This document shows, in pieces, positions 1 to 12,366 of a stretch of 64,000 bases of DNA; the stretch's first letter is position 1, and each line of letters opens with the position of its first letter. The notes beneath the pieces are model-generated. The model was not told the origin of the DNA and did not search any database. It saw only the letters and a program-made list of their open reading frames with translations. Both the position numbers and the translations under genes were made by a program. Origin of the DNA: Caenorhabditis elegans (lineage: Eukaryota; Nematoda; Chromadorea; Rhabditida; Rhabditidae); NCBI RefSeq assembly GCF_000002985.6, contig NC_003282.8, positions 9,610,001 through 9,674,000 of the forward strand, in the 5' to 3' direction.

Positions 1-281
1 CTTCTTCTTCTCCAAGGCATGGTCGTAACCGAATGTGAGGAGACGATTGATGAGTTATCGAGAGTCTGACACGTTCATAACAAAAGAGAAGCAAAATGGT
101 TGAAGATGGGCGGTGAGGAGCAATTCATTCACAATAACTTAATCCGTCGACAGATTTTGAGGGGAGGAGCTGATGGGTTCGAGAGGAAGTTGAGAAGGAA
201 ATGAAATTTAGATGGCTTCTGAGCCATCGTGAGCAATTATTTTGATCGTTTCATTTTTTTTGTTGCTTTTGCTTTTTTTCA

Positions 282-325
282 CCTTTCATGTTCCTTTCAT
301 GTTCCCTTTCATGTTCATATAACTT
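282..325. repeat. Short direct repeat, CTTTCATGTTC x3
   Basis: Three near-identical copies of CTTTCATGTTC follow each other with one or two extra C residues between them. No function is apparent. Confidence 0.7.
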
Positions 326-3300
326 AATTTCGGGTGGCTTTAATGATACTTCCTTTATTGATCGATTCTAAAAATTAAAATATAACGTTATTATTTAATG
401 ATAAGCCATTTTCAGTAATTGCATTTCACAATTATCCTTGTCAAACTAACGCGATGTCTGTTTCTGTCGATTTTTTAAAATTACATTTTTTGAAACGACA
501 CCAATTACTGTGGGGTATTTTAGGTAAATTACTGGTTTTATCAATTTTTTCTTGACCTTAACTTTTTTAACTGTATTTCCCATCTTATAAGAGACTATAG
601 TCTTGCACTCCTTCCGATTAAAAATTGTTTTTTGCATTCTCTGATAGTAGTTGCCGTATTTTTTGCAGATGTCAAGTCCCTCACTTTTTAGTCAAATAGA
701 CAAGCTGTATCGAATCAATACTTTGGAAAACTAAGAGACATTCTAGAATTAATTTTGCACCAACAATTCATACATGACTAATAAACATTTTTTGTGAATA
801 CCTTTCCATTTTGAACATTTAGTAGAGTTGGAAAGCTTGTTGATTTGATTTGAAAAAGAAAACAATAAAATTGACTTTTCCCATCTTTGCCCACCTGTGA
901 TGGGACCTCATCATCATCATGACTTTATGATATACAGTGTTGCCCCTAAACATTTTACTACCCACCACAAAACTTAACGATGTGTGGCAACAGACACGTT
1001 TATGATTGGTGCAAGTGTCGATAAAACTGTACGCGTAACATCATCAGTACTTGCAAAAAATATACAGCAACTCACTTCATCAATCTCTATTCTTGACATA
1101 TTTGGTGTTGTATTGGTTCCACCGTTCCTAGTTCTTGCCTTTTGAATGGAAGATGGTTATCTTGAAGACATGTACACAAGACTGATGACGTTGCAAGACG
1201 GGAATACGTGGCAAAGCGGCTTCTCTCTTCTTACAACACCTGAATTTTTAATCGTAGTTTTGATAGTATTTCTACATCTATCTAAATTTTTTTGGGGTAT
1301 AAATTTTTTTCCTATCAAAAAAATTATATAAAAATTATTTTAGAAGTAAAATTAACAATAAAACATAGAAAAGTTATTTTTTCAATACTCCAACTCAAAA
1401 TTTATACCTACGTTAAAGTTTCCTAAATATTCGAAAGAAATTATTTATTGAAATTATAGTTTTTAACTCAATTAACAAAAAAAACGAACGTATTTGTGCT
1501 GATAGAAAATAAAAGTTTTCCCTAAATAGTTCGTTAACATATGTTGTTCTTTTTTTTTAAACATTTTAGTAATCTGAAAAATTTCAAAGTCCCCTGAATT
1601 TGAACCCTGCCTGATGTCCCGTTACCTATCAATTCAAAACCCCATGGGGTATTTACTTTCACCCACACTTCATGCTAAAACTTCAATTATTATGATGTGC
1701 TTCACCCGTTTAGTTTTGAGTTGATCGACACCCTTCACACCGATAACCCCGAGGTCAATTCTCTAAAAGTCCCGGGGAGCCGCCAAACGTCTGTCACCTA
1801 TAATTGTGATGTCCGGAAGCTATGAATCTCGATTAAGAGTCGGCTATTCTGTTGTTGTGGTTTAGGGATTGAAAAGAGGAGATAGTCCCCGGGGAACTAT
1901 CTACTCTTCGTTTATTTTCCATTTCTCTTTAGCTCTTTTGATTCTATTCGAGACGAATCAAAAACGAGAGGGGGAGGAGGATCATTGAAGAAAGTTAGAA
2001 TGACTAATCGTGCATTTATTGAAATAATGAAGATAACTTTTACCTATAACTTTATGATTTTTAACATGACCCATAATTTGAAATCTTAGTGTTTGCATAC
2101 ACTTGTAAACTTTTCTGTTTTATTTGAAGGTAATCTACCTTCTTTCTCCCTTTTGCAGTTTTTTTCGTCGCAATTCCAATTAGTCAATTCTAGAAACATC
2201 GTATCTTTTTTCCAATGGCATGCCTGACATAGTGTGAACACTTTTTTTTCAAATTCCGCTCACTGACACCTTTCAAAGCGTGCGGTGCCTGCCTGACAGT
2301 CAAACCTGGAGATGGCCTCTTTAATTTCTTTGAACTAAGCGCTCAGAAGATGTGTTACCGGAAAGGTGACAGAGCAACGGAAGGAAGATACATAATATAT
2401 GTGGACGAAACCGGTGGTCGTCTTCTTTTATTGATTTTTTTAGACGGTTGCCGTTTGAATTTCAATAAAGGTGTATGACAAACGAACTTTAAACTATTTG
2501 GCATTCTGAAACTAAAAGAAAATTTGAATTTGAATAATTTCAATAGTAAACTGACATTAAAATTCAAGTAATTATCAACTAGTTTCATCAATTAGAAATT
2601 TCTAGTAGATTTTTTTCGCTGTTCTTCAATAAATGTTCCAATAATATTTTACTAATACCATCTCCACTTGTTCTGCTCACACGTGTTCTTCTATCACTTG
2701 TTTCTTTATTCAAATTACATCTTCTCTTATAAACAAAGAATTACACCCGATTTCGCACCTCGAGTGAGACTGGTATGAGAGCATAGAGACACGCGCAAAA
2801 ACCAAAAATTTTACGAGCAACAAACAAATTTTTCAAGACTTAGGTGAACTCTTGCAATTTGAGAAGTATCAGCTGGCATTTTAGGATTACGCGTTCCGCA
2901 TGCTCACAACTATTTTGCTGTTTCAAAAATGCAAAATAAAGATGAACGTAGATGAATATACCGTGTTTAATTTTTGTTCTTCTCTCTTGTGGACATACAA
3001 AATTAAGGCAGTGCTAATAGAAAAAACGAAGATACGAAAAAACATCATCGATACCTTTTTACCGTTTTACCACCTTTAACCGACATTATGGAGATGCCAG
3101 GCAATAAAAACTTTAACAATGACGATGTAACATTAGAAAATATATCAGAATATATACTTTCGAAAACAAACATCCATAACATCCAATGTCACGCATTCAT
3201 CATAAAACATTGGCAAAAAGGGCACTGAAATGAGTGGCATCAGATGGAAATCTCAAGAAGATTGCCGAGTCGCGATACAGTGCAGTATGTCATTTGCGGT

Positions 3301-4240
3301 AAAAAGCGGCTACCTCTCTGACTTCCTGTCACACCAATCACCACCACAACCACCACCTAAAGAGCAATAAATCAGTGGAGGGGGAGATAGTGCGAGCTCG
3401 ACGCGTGGGGTGTCAGGGTTCCTGAGGAATTTAAAGTGGATCGAGGAGACGGGGACAGGCGCCAGTGCTTTCATCTCTCCGCCCTTTTCTCTTCATCCGA
3501 AGTATGGAAATGGATTAGTGTGATTTTGATGGCATACTGACTGCGCTAATTGATTTTGCGGTAGACATTGTGAGCATCTATTTTGAGTCTCTCTAACTTT
3601 GTCAAAATCACCTTATATTCGGAATAGATTATTAGATTATTAAAGCTAACGATTCTACCCTTCTTCCATACTAGTTTCTGAGCTCCAACTGTTTGTAGAA
3701 ATTTCTCTAGAATATCATGTTGTCTAGTCAAATACTTACTAATTTATATCCCCCCATTCAATTCATCTCGTATTTGTTTCTTCGAAACATTGAATGTAGC
3801 CGAGCTCATTTCTTCGTTGTGCTGCTAAACACAAAAAAGAAGCTCCTTCTTCTCGTTTGCCTCTCACTCCTGCCATGATTTAATGGGGTGTTCAATGAAG
3901 CGAGGAATGAGCTCAGAGGATAGGCTACGGTAGTCAAGAAATAAGAAGAAGCTTGTCTTTTTGAACATCCGGTGGGAATTCGAGACGATGAAACTGAACA
4001 CAGACAAAATGAATCCGAAGCAACGTGTATTCACATCATTTATTCTGGCGAATTCTTGGAGAAGAACCTAAACGTATTTTATAAGAAAAGGATTACGGTA
4101 TTCGATTTGCCTTTTTGGCAGAGTTCAAAAATTAAGCTTCAAAAGAATCTAAAACTCAAAATAAGACTGCCAAAAAAATGACCCAATCAGGCATTTTTTG
4201 AACCACAACATGTAACACTTCCGCTATGATCTTTATATTG

Positions 4241-4284
4241 TGATAAGATCCCAATCTGTGATCTGATAATGTCCAATGTGATAA
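4241..4284. promoter_or_regulatory. Cluster of three TGATAA GATA-factor sites
   Basis: TGATAA occurs at 4241-4246, 4264-4269 and 4279-4284, with a further TTATC near 4349. The cluster lies about 0.9 kb upstream of the first elt-1 coding exon. GATA factors bind this core, so the cluster may be an auto- or cross-regulatory element of elt-1. That role is inferred from spacing only. Confidence 0.5.
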
Positions 4285-4433
4285 AGTCCGCTCGATAGCG
4301 TTTCGGTTTTTAATCTGTCACACCTATCCTCATGTTCACACTTTGTTTTCTTATCCGACCTACTGATCTAGATTCAGTTTTACCACTGAAAGTTCTAACA
4401 AATTACCACCATCTGGTGGAGTAATTTCAATAC

Positions 4434-4505
4434 TTTCACTGTTTTATTCACTGTATTCACTGTGTATTCACTGTATTCACTGTGATTTCACTGTATTCAC
4501 TGTTT
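4434..4505. repeat. Tandem repeat of TATTCACTG-like units
   Basis: About seven imperfect copies of a 9-bp unit (TATTCACTG, with TTTCACTG and GTGTATTCACTG variants) run head to tail. This is a simple minisatellite with no coding potential. Confidence 0.85.
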
Positions 4506-5160
4506 TATTTATTAGAGTTATTACCTTGGTTAAAAAGTATATAACATAAGATCTAGAATATTCAGAGTTTTGATTTCTTGTTTTATTCTTAGAAGACATT
4601 CCACACCTAAAAATTTTTTGACCTATCTTTCCCGCCCAAACTCCAATTACTGCTTCGTTCGTTTTCAGGAATTATTTTTAATCTTTTTGTGTAATTTTTC
4701 ATTATTTTGAGTGCCAACTGTGTTGTCAGATGCTCAGTTATAATTATCGCTTGGCTCAAAATATTGCTCTCACCATTTTATCGCTTGAATTCGAGTTTTT
4801 TGACATAATAGTCACTTTGCTCGCATTTTCCAATGAAAGATGAATAATTTTTTTTATTTTTTATTTTTTTCATTTTTTAAGTTTTTTTAATTAGAAAATC
4901 AATATACCACGCTTCGATAACTTTTAAACATTTTTTTCACGGACCACGTGGAGTTTCAGCAAAAAGATTATTTCTTATTAAAAAATGAACTTCTCATGAA
5001 CTTTCGTCATTAGTTCCACAATTTCCTTCGACAAGTCTCCACGAAATTAAACAATTTGTTGTGATCGACAGTCTAAATCATCTTGAACTGTTTGAAGACG
5101 GTAAGCCCTCGTAGCCTAGATGTCGAGGCCAATTAATCTAATTTTTATAGTAAGAGGATA

Positions 5161-8100
5161 ATGCATTATCGTGATGCTAACTACTCTATATCCCGAAATA
5201 AAGTGAATCTACATCATGAAGAGTTTATGTTAGATGGAGTTGTCGGTGGCGAGGACCATGATATGCAGAACACGAATGAAGTGCGTGCGGAGTTGGACTC
5301 TTTGCTCCGTCTTGATCCTGACACAAACTCCATCATTGATGCTCTTCATATTTCACAACCAATTGAGGTACAATATTATGTTCTCTGCAACAAGTCTTAT
5401 TCTAGACTTCTCTATCCCACTCTCAGCCAGCAAGCTCCGCCTCCATGGCAAGTCGATTGGACGATGGGTGACAATTAGCTGGATGGGAAGACGAGAAGGG
5501 AGGAGGCCGCCCCGCCTCTCGTCTCGCCTTGCCGTGTGTCTGATTCAGTCCACATTGAAAAGGACCGTATCTAGAAACCCTAGATAGATAGACCTAGATA
5601 ATCTTGAAAACTACCACAACTACTCAGGGTGGCCCTGAAGGATGCAAAAGGAAAACCCCCGATCTGCAATTTCGATCTGTAACTTGATCTAATTTTCTCT
5701 TATCTCGGTTGGTCCCCTCTCTCATTTAATCTCAACTTTCGATGACTTGCTGATAATCTTTTATCTTCAAGCCGCAGATGGTTATCATCATTACTCTATC
5801 AGATATGGCGCCGTGCCCTTTTCGTTCCCACGTTCCCTTTCCTCTCATATCTCTGCACACTCCTCTATTTCTTCATATAATTCTGCTATTCGGGTTCCTG
5901 TGCTTGTGCTCTTAAGCCTTTTTTCGTTTCACTTCTCGTCCTTCCTTTACTCTACTCTAATCCATCAACTCTCTTCAATAACTTTTTCTTTTTCAGCAGG
6001 AAAACATGGACTACGAAGGAAAACCCGTTGAATTTACTCTCGGCACTTCTTCTGGAGGCGCATCACTGGCACCAACAAGCTCAACGACGGCTGCATCCAT
6101 TGCACCATTTTCATACAATACATCAGCAACCAACTATTACAACACCACACCGAGTAGTATGTTTTATTTGTTTCTTCATGTTGTGCTTTTTCTTCTTCTC
6201 ATGCTCCCGTCTGTCTAAGACATCTAAGAATCAATTTCCTCTTTAGAATGGGGAAATTAGGAGGCTCCTCCACCCTCACACCGTCCTCATCATCAAACAA
6301 CTTTCTTTAAACATTTATTTTTCAGGTTATCCAATGTTCCTCAACTATCAATATGCTGGAGGCACAACAGTGACAACTGATATGGATGCATTTAGTGGAA
6401 TGGATATGTCAATGAATAACGGAGTTTTTGGAAGTTAGTTTTAAAAAAAAATCTTTAGAATCAGTGAGCCTTGTTTTTTAAACAATACACTGGATTTTCC
6501 CATAGAAAAATTTGATTGAGATATGATACTATTCTCTTTTCTGATAACTGGCAAAGATAAAATGCCCTCGAGATTTCTCTCGTTTCAGTTCATTCTTAGA
6601 AACACCTGAAACCGTGTTAGGAGCACCATGACCTAATTTTTTTTTCTTCAAATCCTGTTTGATTTTCGTGTTACTCTAAATGACAGGAACATTTCGAGTG
6701 ACCACTACGCACACAGAGACCTATAAAAATTCCCCCTGACATGTTCAGTTCACCGTATCTTTATGGGTAATTTTCCCTCAACTCCTTCCCACCCGTTCAT
6801 TTAACTCCTTTTCAAATGTTATCAATTCACTTTCAGCACAAAACAATCCGAGTTACTTCTATCCAACGACACAACTCAACACATATGGATATGATACACT
6901 CGCCGCTGCCACGACAGCATCTGGAATTACTGTTAATAACAATCAATTGAATGTTAATATTGTACAAGGAAATGGAACTATCGTACCACAGCCAATCACT
7001 CAAAACATCATCTCCACTGTTTCAAATGTTCAATCATCGGTTCCTATCAATAACAGTCAACCTCTCACCCCAACTGGATTGGCTGGCTGCTCGACGTCTT
7101 CAGGATCATCATCGGCTTCAAGCTCATCAGCAAACTCAACTTCTACACCGAAGAACACCATCTCCAAAGCAAACCGATCATCAGGAGGAGCCAACAATTC
7201 TCAATGTAAGATTAAATAATTATATCAATCAATAACATCTGTAATTTCAACTTTTCAGTCAGCACGGAAGATCGTGAGTGTGTCAATTGTGGAGTTCACA
7301 ATACTCCATTATGGCGTCGGGATGGATCAGGAAACTACCTCTGCAACGCATGCGGCCTCTACTTCAAGATGAACCATCATGCTCGTCCATTGGTGAAGCC
7401 GAAAAAGAGACAGGTAAGAGAATCTCCGTTTTTGGCGTCACCTACACCTTCCATCACTTGTCACTTTTATCCTGTTGATGACAGAGAGAAAAGAGGCTCG
7501 ACCTTGGGATTCCGACTCGGAATGACTTTTTATTAGAGTCGGCGGTAGGTATCCCTCTCTAGTCGAGAGAGTGAAAGAGTGATAAAGATCTTTTGGGAAG
7601 AGGGTTCCTCCTTTTTTCGTCTCATTGAGCAATTGATCAGGACTACCTTATTGATGATGACAAATTGGGAACAGAAAAGGGCAAGGACCATTTGGATAAG
7701 AACGGTCTTTCATAACACATAACACGACTGAGTTCAGATGGCGTAATGAGTAACTTCTAGGATACATTGCGAAATAGGACATTGAGTTGGGAATACATGA
7801 GTTTTTGACATGAGTTTTGCTGTAACATATTCGAATGACGAAGATTTATCTGGGGACTTTTGGAGTTAAAATCTGAATAAGCGGATTTCCAGACTAAAGT
7901 AAATTTATATAGTTTTATGATGCACTGAGTTTGAGATGACAATTCTCAATTCGTAGTGTTGTTTTATGATTCAGACATACATTTTTTTACTAGAGTTCCT
8001 AAGAGTTTTGAAAGTCAAATCTTAACAAACAAGACCTCGAGAATAAAACGCCACATTCTCGTTTCTCGCGTTTCATTCACTTACAGTAGGCATTTGTTCA

Positions 8101-9658
8101 TTAATTTTCCGAATGAATTCTCTCTTCCTCTTTTCGTCACTCATTTTCACTCGTTTCTGCCCCAAAAATTTGTCGCTTCGTCTTAGTTGTCGTCGTCGTG
8201 TCAATGTCTATACACGGAAAACAAGAGGCACCGAAATTCAAGATAACCATCTTTTTTCTCTTTTTGCCTCTTTCTTTCTTCCTCTCTGCTGAAATTCAAA
8301 CGTTTCGACGCTGAGAATGTGAAAGAGAGAGACAGAAAAGAATTTGATGAAGAGAAAGTACGGTAGCTATTGGTGATGATTCCTACAAAAGTCATGACAT
8401 GGTTGTTAGCACAGGGGTATGCAATATAAATCAATAAATACCAAAACGCCAGTTTGCTTCTCCTTTTCTTTTGAAAACTATATCTAAAATAGTTTATTTA
8501 TCAGCAGAACGCTCAAAAACGGACCGGAATCGAGTGTGTCAACTGTCGTACAAATACAACAACACTCTGGAGAAGAAATGGAGAAGGGCATCCAGTGTGC
8601 AATGCTTGTGGACTCTACTTTAAACTTCATAAGGTAAGATAAAATTATATTCTTAAGGGATCAGTTTTTTGGCGCTCTACTGAAAAAAATTGGATTTGAT
8701 TTAAAAACGCTGTTTCAAATTTTAAAGTTGAACGAATGCAGAAAACCATTATGTGATTTGCGCTGTATTACCAAGGGTCAAATTTTTTATAGATTATTCA
8801 ATAATCTTGACTTTTGGAAAACCACAAAAGGATCTATGCATAGCTATAAAAAATACAGTACACTCCAAACGATCAAAGCTCCTCCTTTTACCGACAAATT
8901 GGTTGCGCGAAATAGAGTTGCGTAAGTTTAGTGTCGTCTTTAAACCTTCTTCGCGCTCTTTACCTTATCGTATCATCCCTCCTCCGATATGTAATTACTT
9001 CCACCACTACCCTAAGCAAAACATTAATCGCGATGCCGACGCGATAAACGGATTCATCGTTTTTGCTATAAAGTGTCATGATTGATGGGATTTTCCCACG
9101 GCATTGTTTTCTTTTGGTCAGTGTCTGATTGGATAATTATACTAAAGGCAATTATATGAGCATCCGGGAAAAGAAAGGAAACTGTTTAGTTTTATGGCGC
9201 AACACTATTTAAGTGAGCCGACTGTTTATGATTGTAATGAAGAAGAAGTGAACATTTGATGGTATTCACATCATAAAATGCAAAAATCGATTCAAAAACT
9301 GAACATCATTATTTTTCAGGTGGAACGTCCAATCACCATGAAGAAGGATGGAATTCAGACCCGTAATCGCAAGCTCTCCGCAAAGGGATCGCGAAGAATG
9401 AAGAAAGAGAATGGCGGAACTCCGACTTCAATGGGAATGCCTACAACATCTTCAAGTATTTCATCTGGAATCGAACTTGATCAAAGTGGAGTTTGGGGAA
9501 TGAAAAACACTCAACCAATGCTCATGACACCGACAGCATATGCATTCCCAGCATCCAATTTCTACTTCAACTCGATCGAGGATCAATTGGAGTATAAAAC
9601 GTGCCCTCCAATGATGGTGGACTTTGGAGGACAAATGAAAAATTTGAATTTGAACTGA
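5161..9658 (+). CDS. elt-1: ELT-1 two-zinc-finger GATA transcription factor
   Basis: ELT-1 is the GATA factor that specifies embryonic epidermal fate (established knowledge). Coding exons: 5161-5367, 5997/6000-6156, 6326-6433, 6837-7205, 7259-7413, 8505/8508-8633 and 9320-9658. Starting at ATG 6006 gives 416 aa, the length I remember for the protein. Including the first exon at 5161 gives about 488 aa. In the 416-aa numbering, the N-terminal finger is C217-X2-C220-X17-C238-X2-C241 (with [12 protein letters not shown]), and the DNA-binding C-terminal finger is C272-X2-C275-X17-C293-X2-C296, followed by a basic tail. Each finger has its own exon. The region before the fingers is Ser/Thr/Asn-rich. 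The ATG at 5161 lies 10 nt after a TTTTTATAG acceptor. Two acceptors are NAGNAG, so Gln before the second finger is optional. GATA sites in the first intron suggest self-regulation. Confidence 0.95.
5751..5806. promoter_or_regulatory. GATA-site cluster in elt-1 first intron / short-form promoter
   Basis: TGATAA at 5751-5756, TTATC at 5761-5765, TTATCA at 5782-5787 and CTATCAGATA from 5796 fall within 60 bp. This is about 200-250 bp upstream of ATG 6006, where a promoter for the 416-aa form would be expected. Autoregulation by ELT-1 is an inference. Confidence 0.5.
7414..8504 (+). other. Large elt-1 intron between the two zinc-finger exons
   Basis: This 1.09-kb intron separates the exons for the N- and C-terminal fingers. 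It starts GTAAGAG and ends in TTTATCAG with a second in-frame AG three bases on. I see no separate gene in it. Its size in a compact genome makes an internal enhancer plausible but unproven. Confidence 0.6.
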
Positions 9659-10309
9659 TAAAATATTCATTTTAGCAACTCTTTTTTTTCATTGATTCTC
9701 CTCATTTCAAGACATTCCATTCTTCTTCTGCCTCCCAAAATTTCTTTCATCCTCTCATATTTCTGTGATATAAATCATCATCATCTCCACACTTTCACAT
9801 TGAATATAGAATAATTTGTGACATAATTTATTAATTTTCCTGCGGTTTTCATTACCTCAAACCACGTTTGTTTTTATGTTTTTCCTCAATCTCACAATAT
9901 GTGTACTATATTTTTGTTCTCGCTACAATCACTTTTCCTGCCCGGCTACTCACCAAAACTCTGAATATTTGGAAGAGTTTGTATGTTTTCCCCCTTTTCA
10001 AACACCAAAAAGGTTTCTTGATGTTTTTCTCATTATTTCAAGGGGTAGTTTGTGTTTCCCTTGGATCCCTCGCATGGTCAGAAATGACAACTCTGGTATT
10101 TTTGTGAATTTATTTATTGAACATAAAAATTAAAAATTAAACAATTTTATTCATGGAAACCTGAATTTTAGATATTGTTAATAAGGATCAGCAGATTTTC
10201 GAGAAAATTTTGCTTAACATTTCTGTAACTTACTCATTAAAACTCATTAAAATGCTCAATAAAAAAATTAGGTTGTCGAATTGAAAGTTTAAACAAAAAT
10301 AAATGTTTG
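9659..10309. other. elt-1 3' flank
   Basis: AT-rich DNA after the elt-1 stop. No open frame here resembles a gene. It includes the elt-1 3' UTR and, at 10268-10280, a stray 13-bp fragment (TTAGGTTGTCGAA) resembling the mariner terminus that begins 44 bp further on. Confidence 0.6.
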
Positions 10310-10311
10310 TA

Positions 10312-11566
10312 TTAGGTTGGTCGAAAAGTCTTTGCAAAATTTTGATTTTTTTTTTGGAAGTAGTATTTTTTCAAAGCGAACAAGATTCAATGGGTAATAT
10401 ATTTACCATTAATTCCTATGACTTCTTGCCAACACAACGGAAGTTGAACAGTACCCTCCGCCTAGAACTCCTGCGATTGGGAGGCAAAGAAGTCGTCCAA
10501 CCCCGTTTCGACGACCTTTCGATCATGAAACTTCTGCCCGGCAAGGTGATTCTGGAGTGAGCGGAACAGATGGTAGTCAGTAGGAGCCAAGCCCGGCGAA
10601 TACGATGGGTAAGATAAAATTTGGATTCCAACTGTCTGGAGCTTCTGGCGGGTCTTAAAAGTTGTATGCGGTCTTGCGTTGTCATGGAGCAGCAACAACT
10701 TTGATCCTCTAGGGCGATGTAATCGATGAGCATGGACCATCTTTTCCAATTAAATGCAGTATAGGCCAGCGTTGATTGTAGCAAAGTCTGGAAGAAGCTC
10801 TCTGGAAATGACACCCTTACTGTCCCGCCCAATTGAGAGAAGCACTTTTTTCCGTGAAGTTCTAATTTGAGGTCAGGTGTCGCGGTTTCCTCGACCGGGA
10901 CCCACTCTTTTTTCCTGGTATGGCTAACATACAATACCCATTTATCATTTCCAGTAATGATATCCTTAACCCAGTCCGTTGTTCGTTTCCTAGTGAGCAG
11001 CGAAAGAGAGAGGTCACAAAACAATTTTTCTGAGAATCGGGCAAATTGTGAGGAACGAGTTGACCGAACTTTTCTACCCTTCCGGTTTCGTGGAGATGGT
11101 TGATGATGGTTTTTTGGGGATGCTTGAGAGTCGCAGAAAGTTCGCGGTTCGTTGCTCTTGGATCATCTTCCAGGGCTCTCGAAATATCCTCGTCGATATT
11201 CAAACGAGAGCGATCTTATCTTGGTTTATCATCGAGATCGTAGTTCTTTTTCGTGAACTTTTCGAACCAAAACTTCATGGTATTGTAGGTGACAGAGTTC
11301 TTGCCTAACACTGCACACATGTTACGACGAGCTTCGTTGCAATTGCAGATTTGGGGGAACTCGTACAGAAAAACCCATCGGAGGGCGTGACGTTCGGCGA
11401 GCAAATTCTCGGTCATTTTGAACAGCACCCAAAAGTTTTTTTTTTAATATATTAAACATGCACATTACGTACTATGCAAATAAAAAAACAGAATCAGAAA
11501 AAAATGAATTAACGCTGAGAAATGAAGAAAAGTACAAATTTTGCAAAGACTTTTCGACCAACCTAA
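10312..11566 (-). mobile_element. mariner-family transposon, degenerate
   Basis: The element is 1255 bp and bounded by near-perfect inverted termini of about 31 bp: TTAGGTTGGTCGAAAAGTCT at the left and its reverse complement ending at 11566. A TA dinucleotide abuts each end (10310-10311 and 11567-11568), the expected mariner target duplication. It carries a broken transposase on the minus strand. Length, termini and TA duplication are all typical of mariner elements. Confidence 0.95.
10387..11416 (-). pseudogene. Broken mariner transposase (DD34D)
   Basis: Minus-strand frames together cover a mariner transposase but are interrupted. The N-terminal helix-turn-helix part starts at 11416 and ends in a stop after DDKPR near 11216. 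The next block (NIDEDISRALEDD) resumes in frame past that stop, then shifts frame near 11030. The catalytic part contains TGNDKW, HDNARPH and LAPTDYH; the last two aspartates are 34 residues apart, the mariner DD34D signature. A further shift near 10750 and a stop after SQEF (10462) complete the damage. The protein cannot be made intact. The well-matched termini could still be mobilised in trans, though nothing here shows that they are. Confidence 0.9.
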
Positions 11567-11993
11567 TAAAATTATTTTGTAAAACTATTGTGTTCGAATT
11601 CATATAATTTTAATTTTTTACTAGGTTTTCTATTAGAAGAGAGGGTCCTTACTTTTTTATTTCAAAAATTACCGAGCCGGGATCCAATTTTTTCCTGCAC
11701 TTAATAGTTTTTAATATTTGTGAAATCTTGAAAAACTTGCCAGGTTGTGTTTTTTTCAAATCAGTAAATAATTGTGAACGCTCCACATTTCATTAAAACC
11801 AATAAATCACTAAAACGTTTAGCACACGAAGCTCCATTTTTTGTGGATTCTCATTGGCTCGGCTAACAGCTGTTGGGGCAGTTTCTCAGTTCTTGCAGTT
11901 GTTGGTGGCAAACAGATTTATTAGTTGAAACGAGAAGAAGAAAAATGATTTGAATATCAATTAATTATTAATGCCTGGAGCTTGGAGTGTTTA

Positions 11994-12366
11994 TCAATGA
12001 GCTGGACGCCGATTTATGGGAAGAAGTGATCGCTTTCCACGAACCATCGGAGTTTGATTCCTTTTGGAGAATGATGAAGTCACTCCACGTATTATAGGAA
12101 GATTATTTCTCCTGTTGATTGAACGGGGATTTCTAAAACCTCCACTGTTCCGCTGTCTTAGGGCTTCATCCAACAGCGATCCTCTGTAAGTATAAAAATC
12201 AAGGATTCACAGTCTTATGATAAATTGAAAAGACGTGTTTTAAAATGGAAGAATTGCATTTTTTTTTCAAAATAACAAACCTTCCAGCTGGACGTCTTCC
12301 ACCAACTCGAACAGCAAAAACATTAGCGAATAAAAAAATAATGCAAAGAATTATTATGAGTTTCAT
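11994..12366 (-). CDS. Small secreted basic peptide precursor A (91 aa)
   Basis: I do not recognise this gene. Two exons, 12366-12281 and 12183-11994, join in phase (AG|A) to give 91 aa. Residues 1-18 (MKLIIILCIIFLFANVFA) are a clear signal peptide. The mature part is very Arg/Asn-rich and is divided by dibasic sites: RR, NRR, SKR, GKR and NRR. NQTPMVR followed by GKR looks like a peptide that would be cut and C-terminally amidated. This organisation resembles a neuropeptide-like prohormone or a cationic antimicrobial precursor; which one cannot be told from sequence. A TATA box (TATATAAG, 12409-12402) lies about 36 bp upstream of the ATG. It is the first of four same-strand secreted-peptide genes between the mariner element and mca-1. 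Confidence 0.7.

Larger units (their letters stand above)
1..5150. other. Upstream/intergenic region before elt-1
   Basis: No gene that I can support. The longest open frames are isolated, lack convincing splice partners and look like chance. The stretch holds a threefold CTTTCATGTTC repeat near 282-325, a TATTCACTG tandem repeat at 4434-4505, and a cluster of TGATAA sites at 4241-4284. It probably carries distal regulatory DNA for elt-1. Bases 1-240 could belong to the flank of a gene outside the window, but nothing shows this directly. Confidence 0.5.

Noticed and set aside
1146-1331. Frame MEDGYLEDMYTRLMTLQDGN as an upstream gene
   Set aside because: The second half is AT-rich hydrophobic translation, no donor or acceptor gives a longer protein, and no domain is recognisable.
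10416-11024. A long minus-strand frame taken as one intact protein
   Set aside because: It is the middle of the mariner transposase with its last part read in the wrong frame past a frameshift; the catalytic C-terminal motifs lie in the neighbouring frame.
11971-12190. Plus-strand frames reading ELDADLWEEVIAFHEPSEF and RIIGRLFLLLIERGFLKPP
   Set aside because: They look protein-like but break into two frames and have no splice sites. The opposite strand holds the properly spliced peptide gene A, so these are its shadow.
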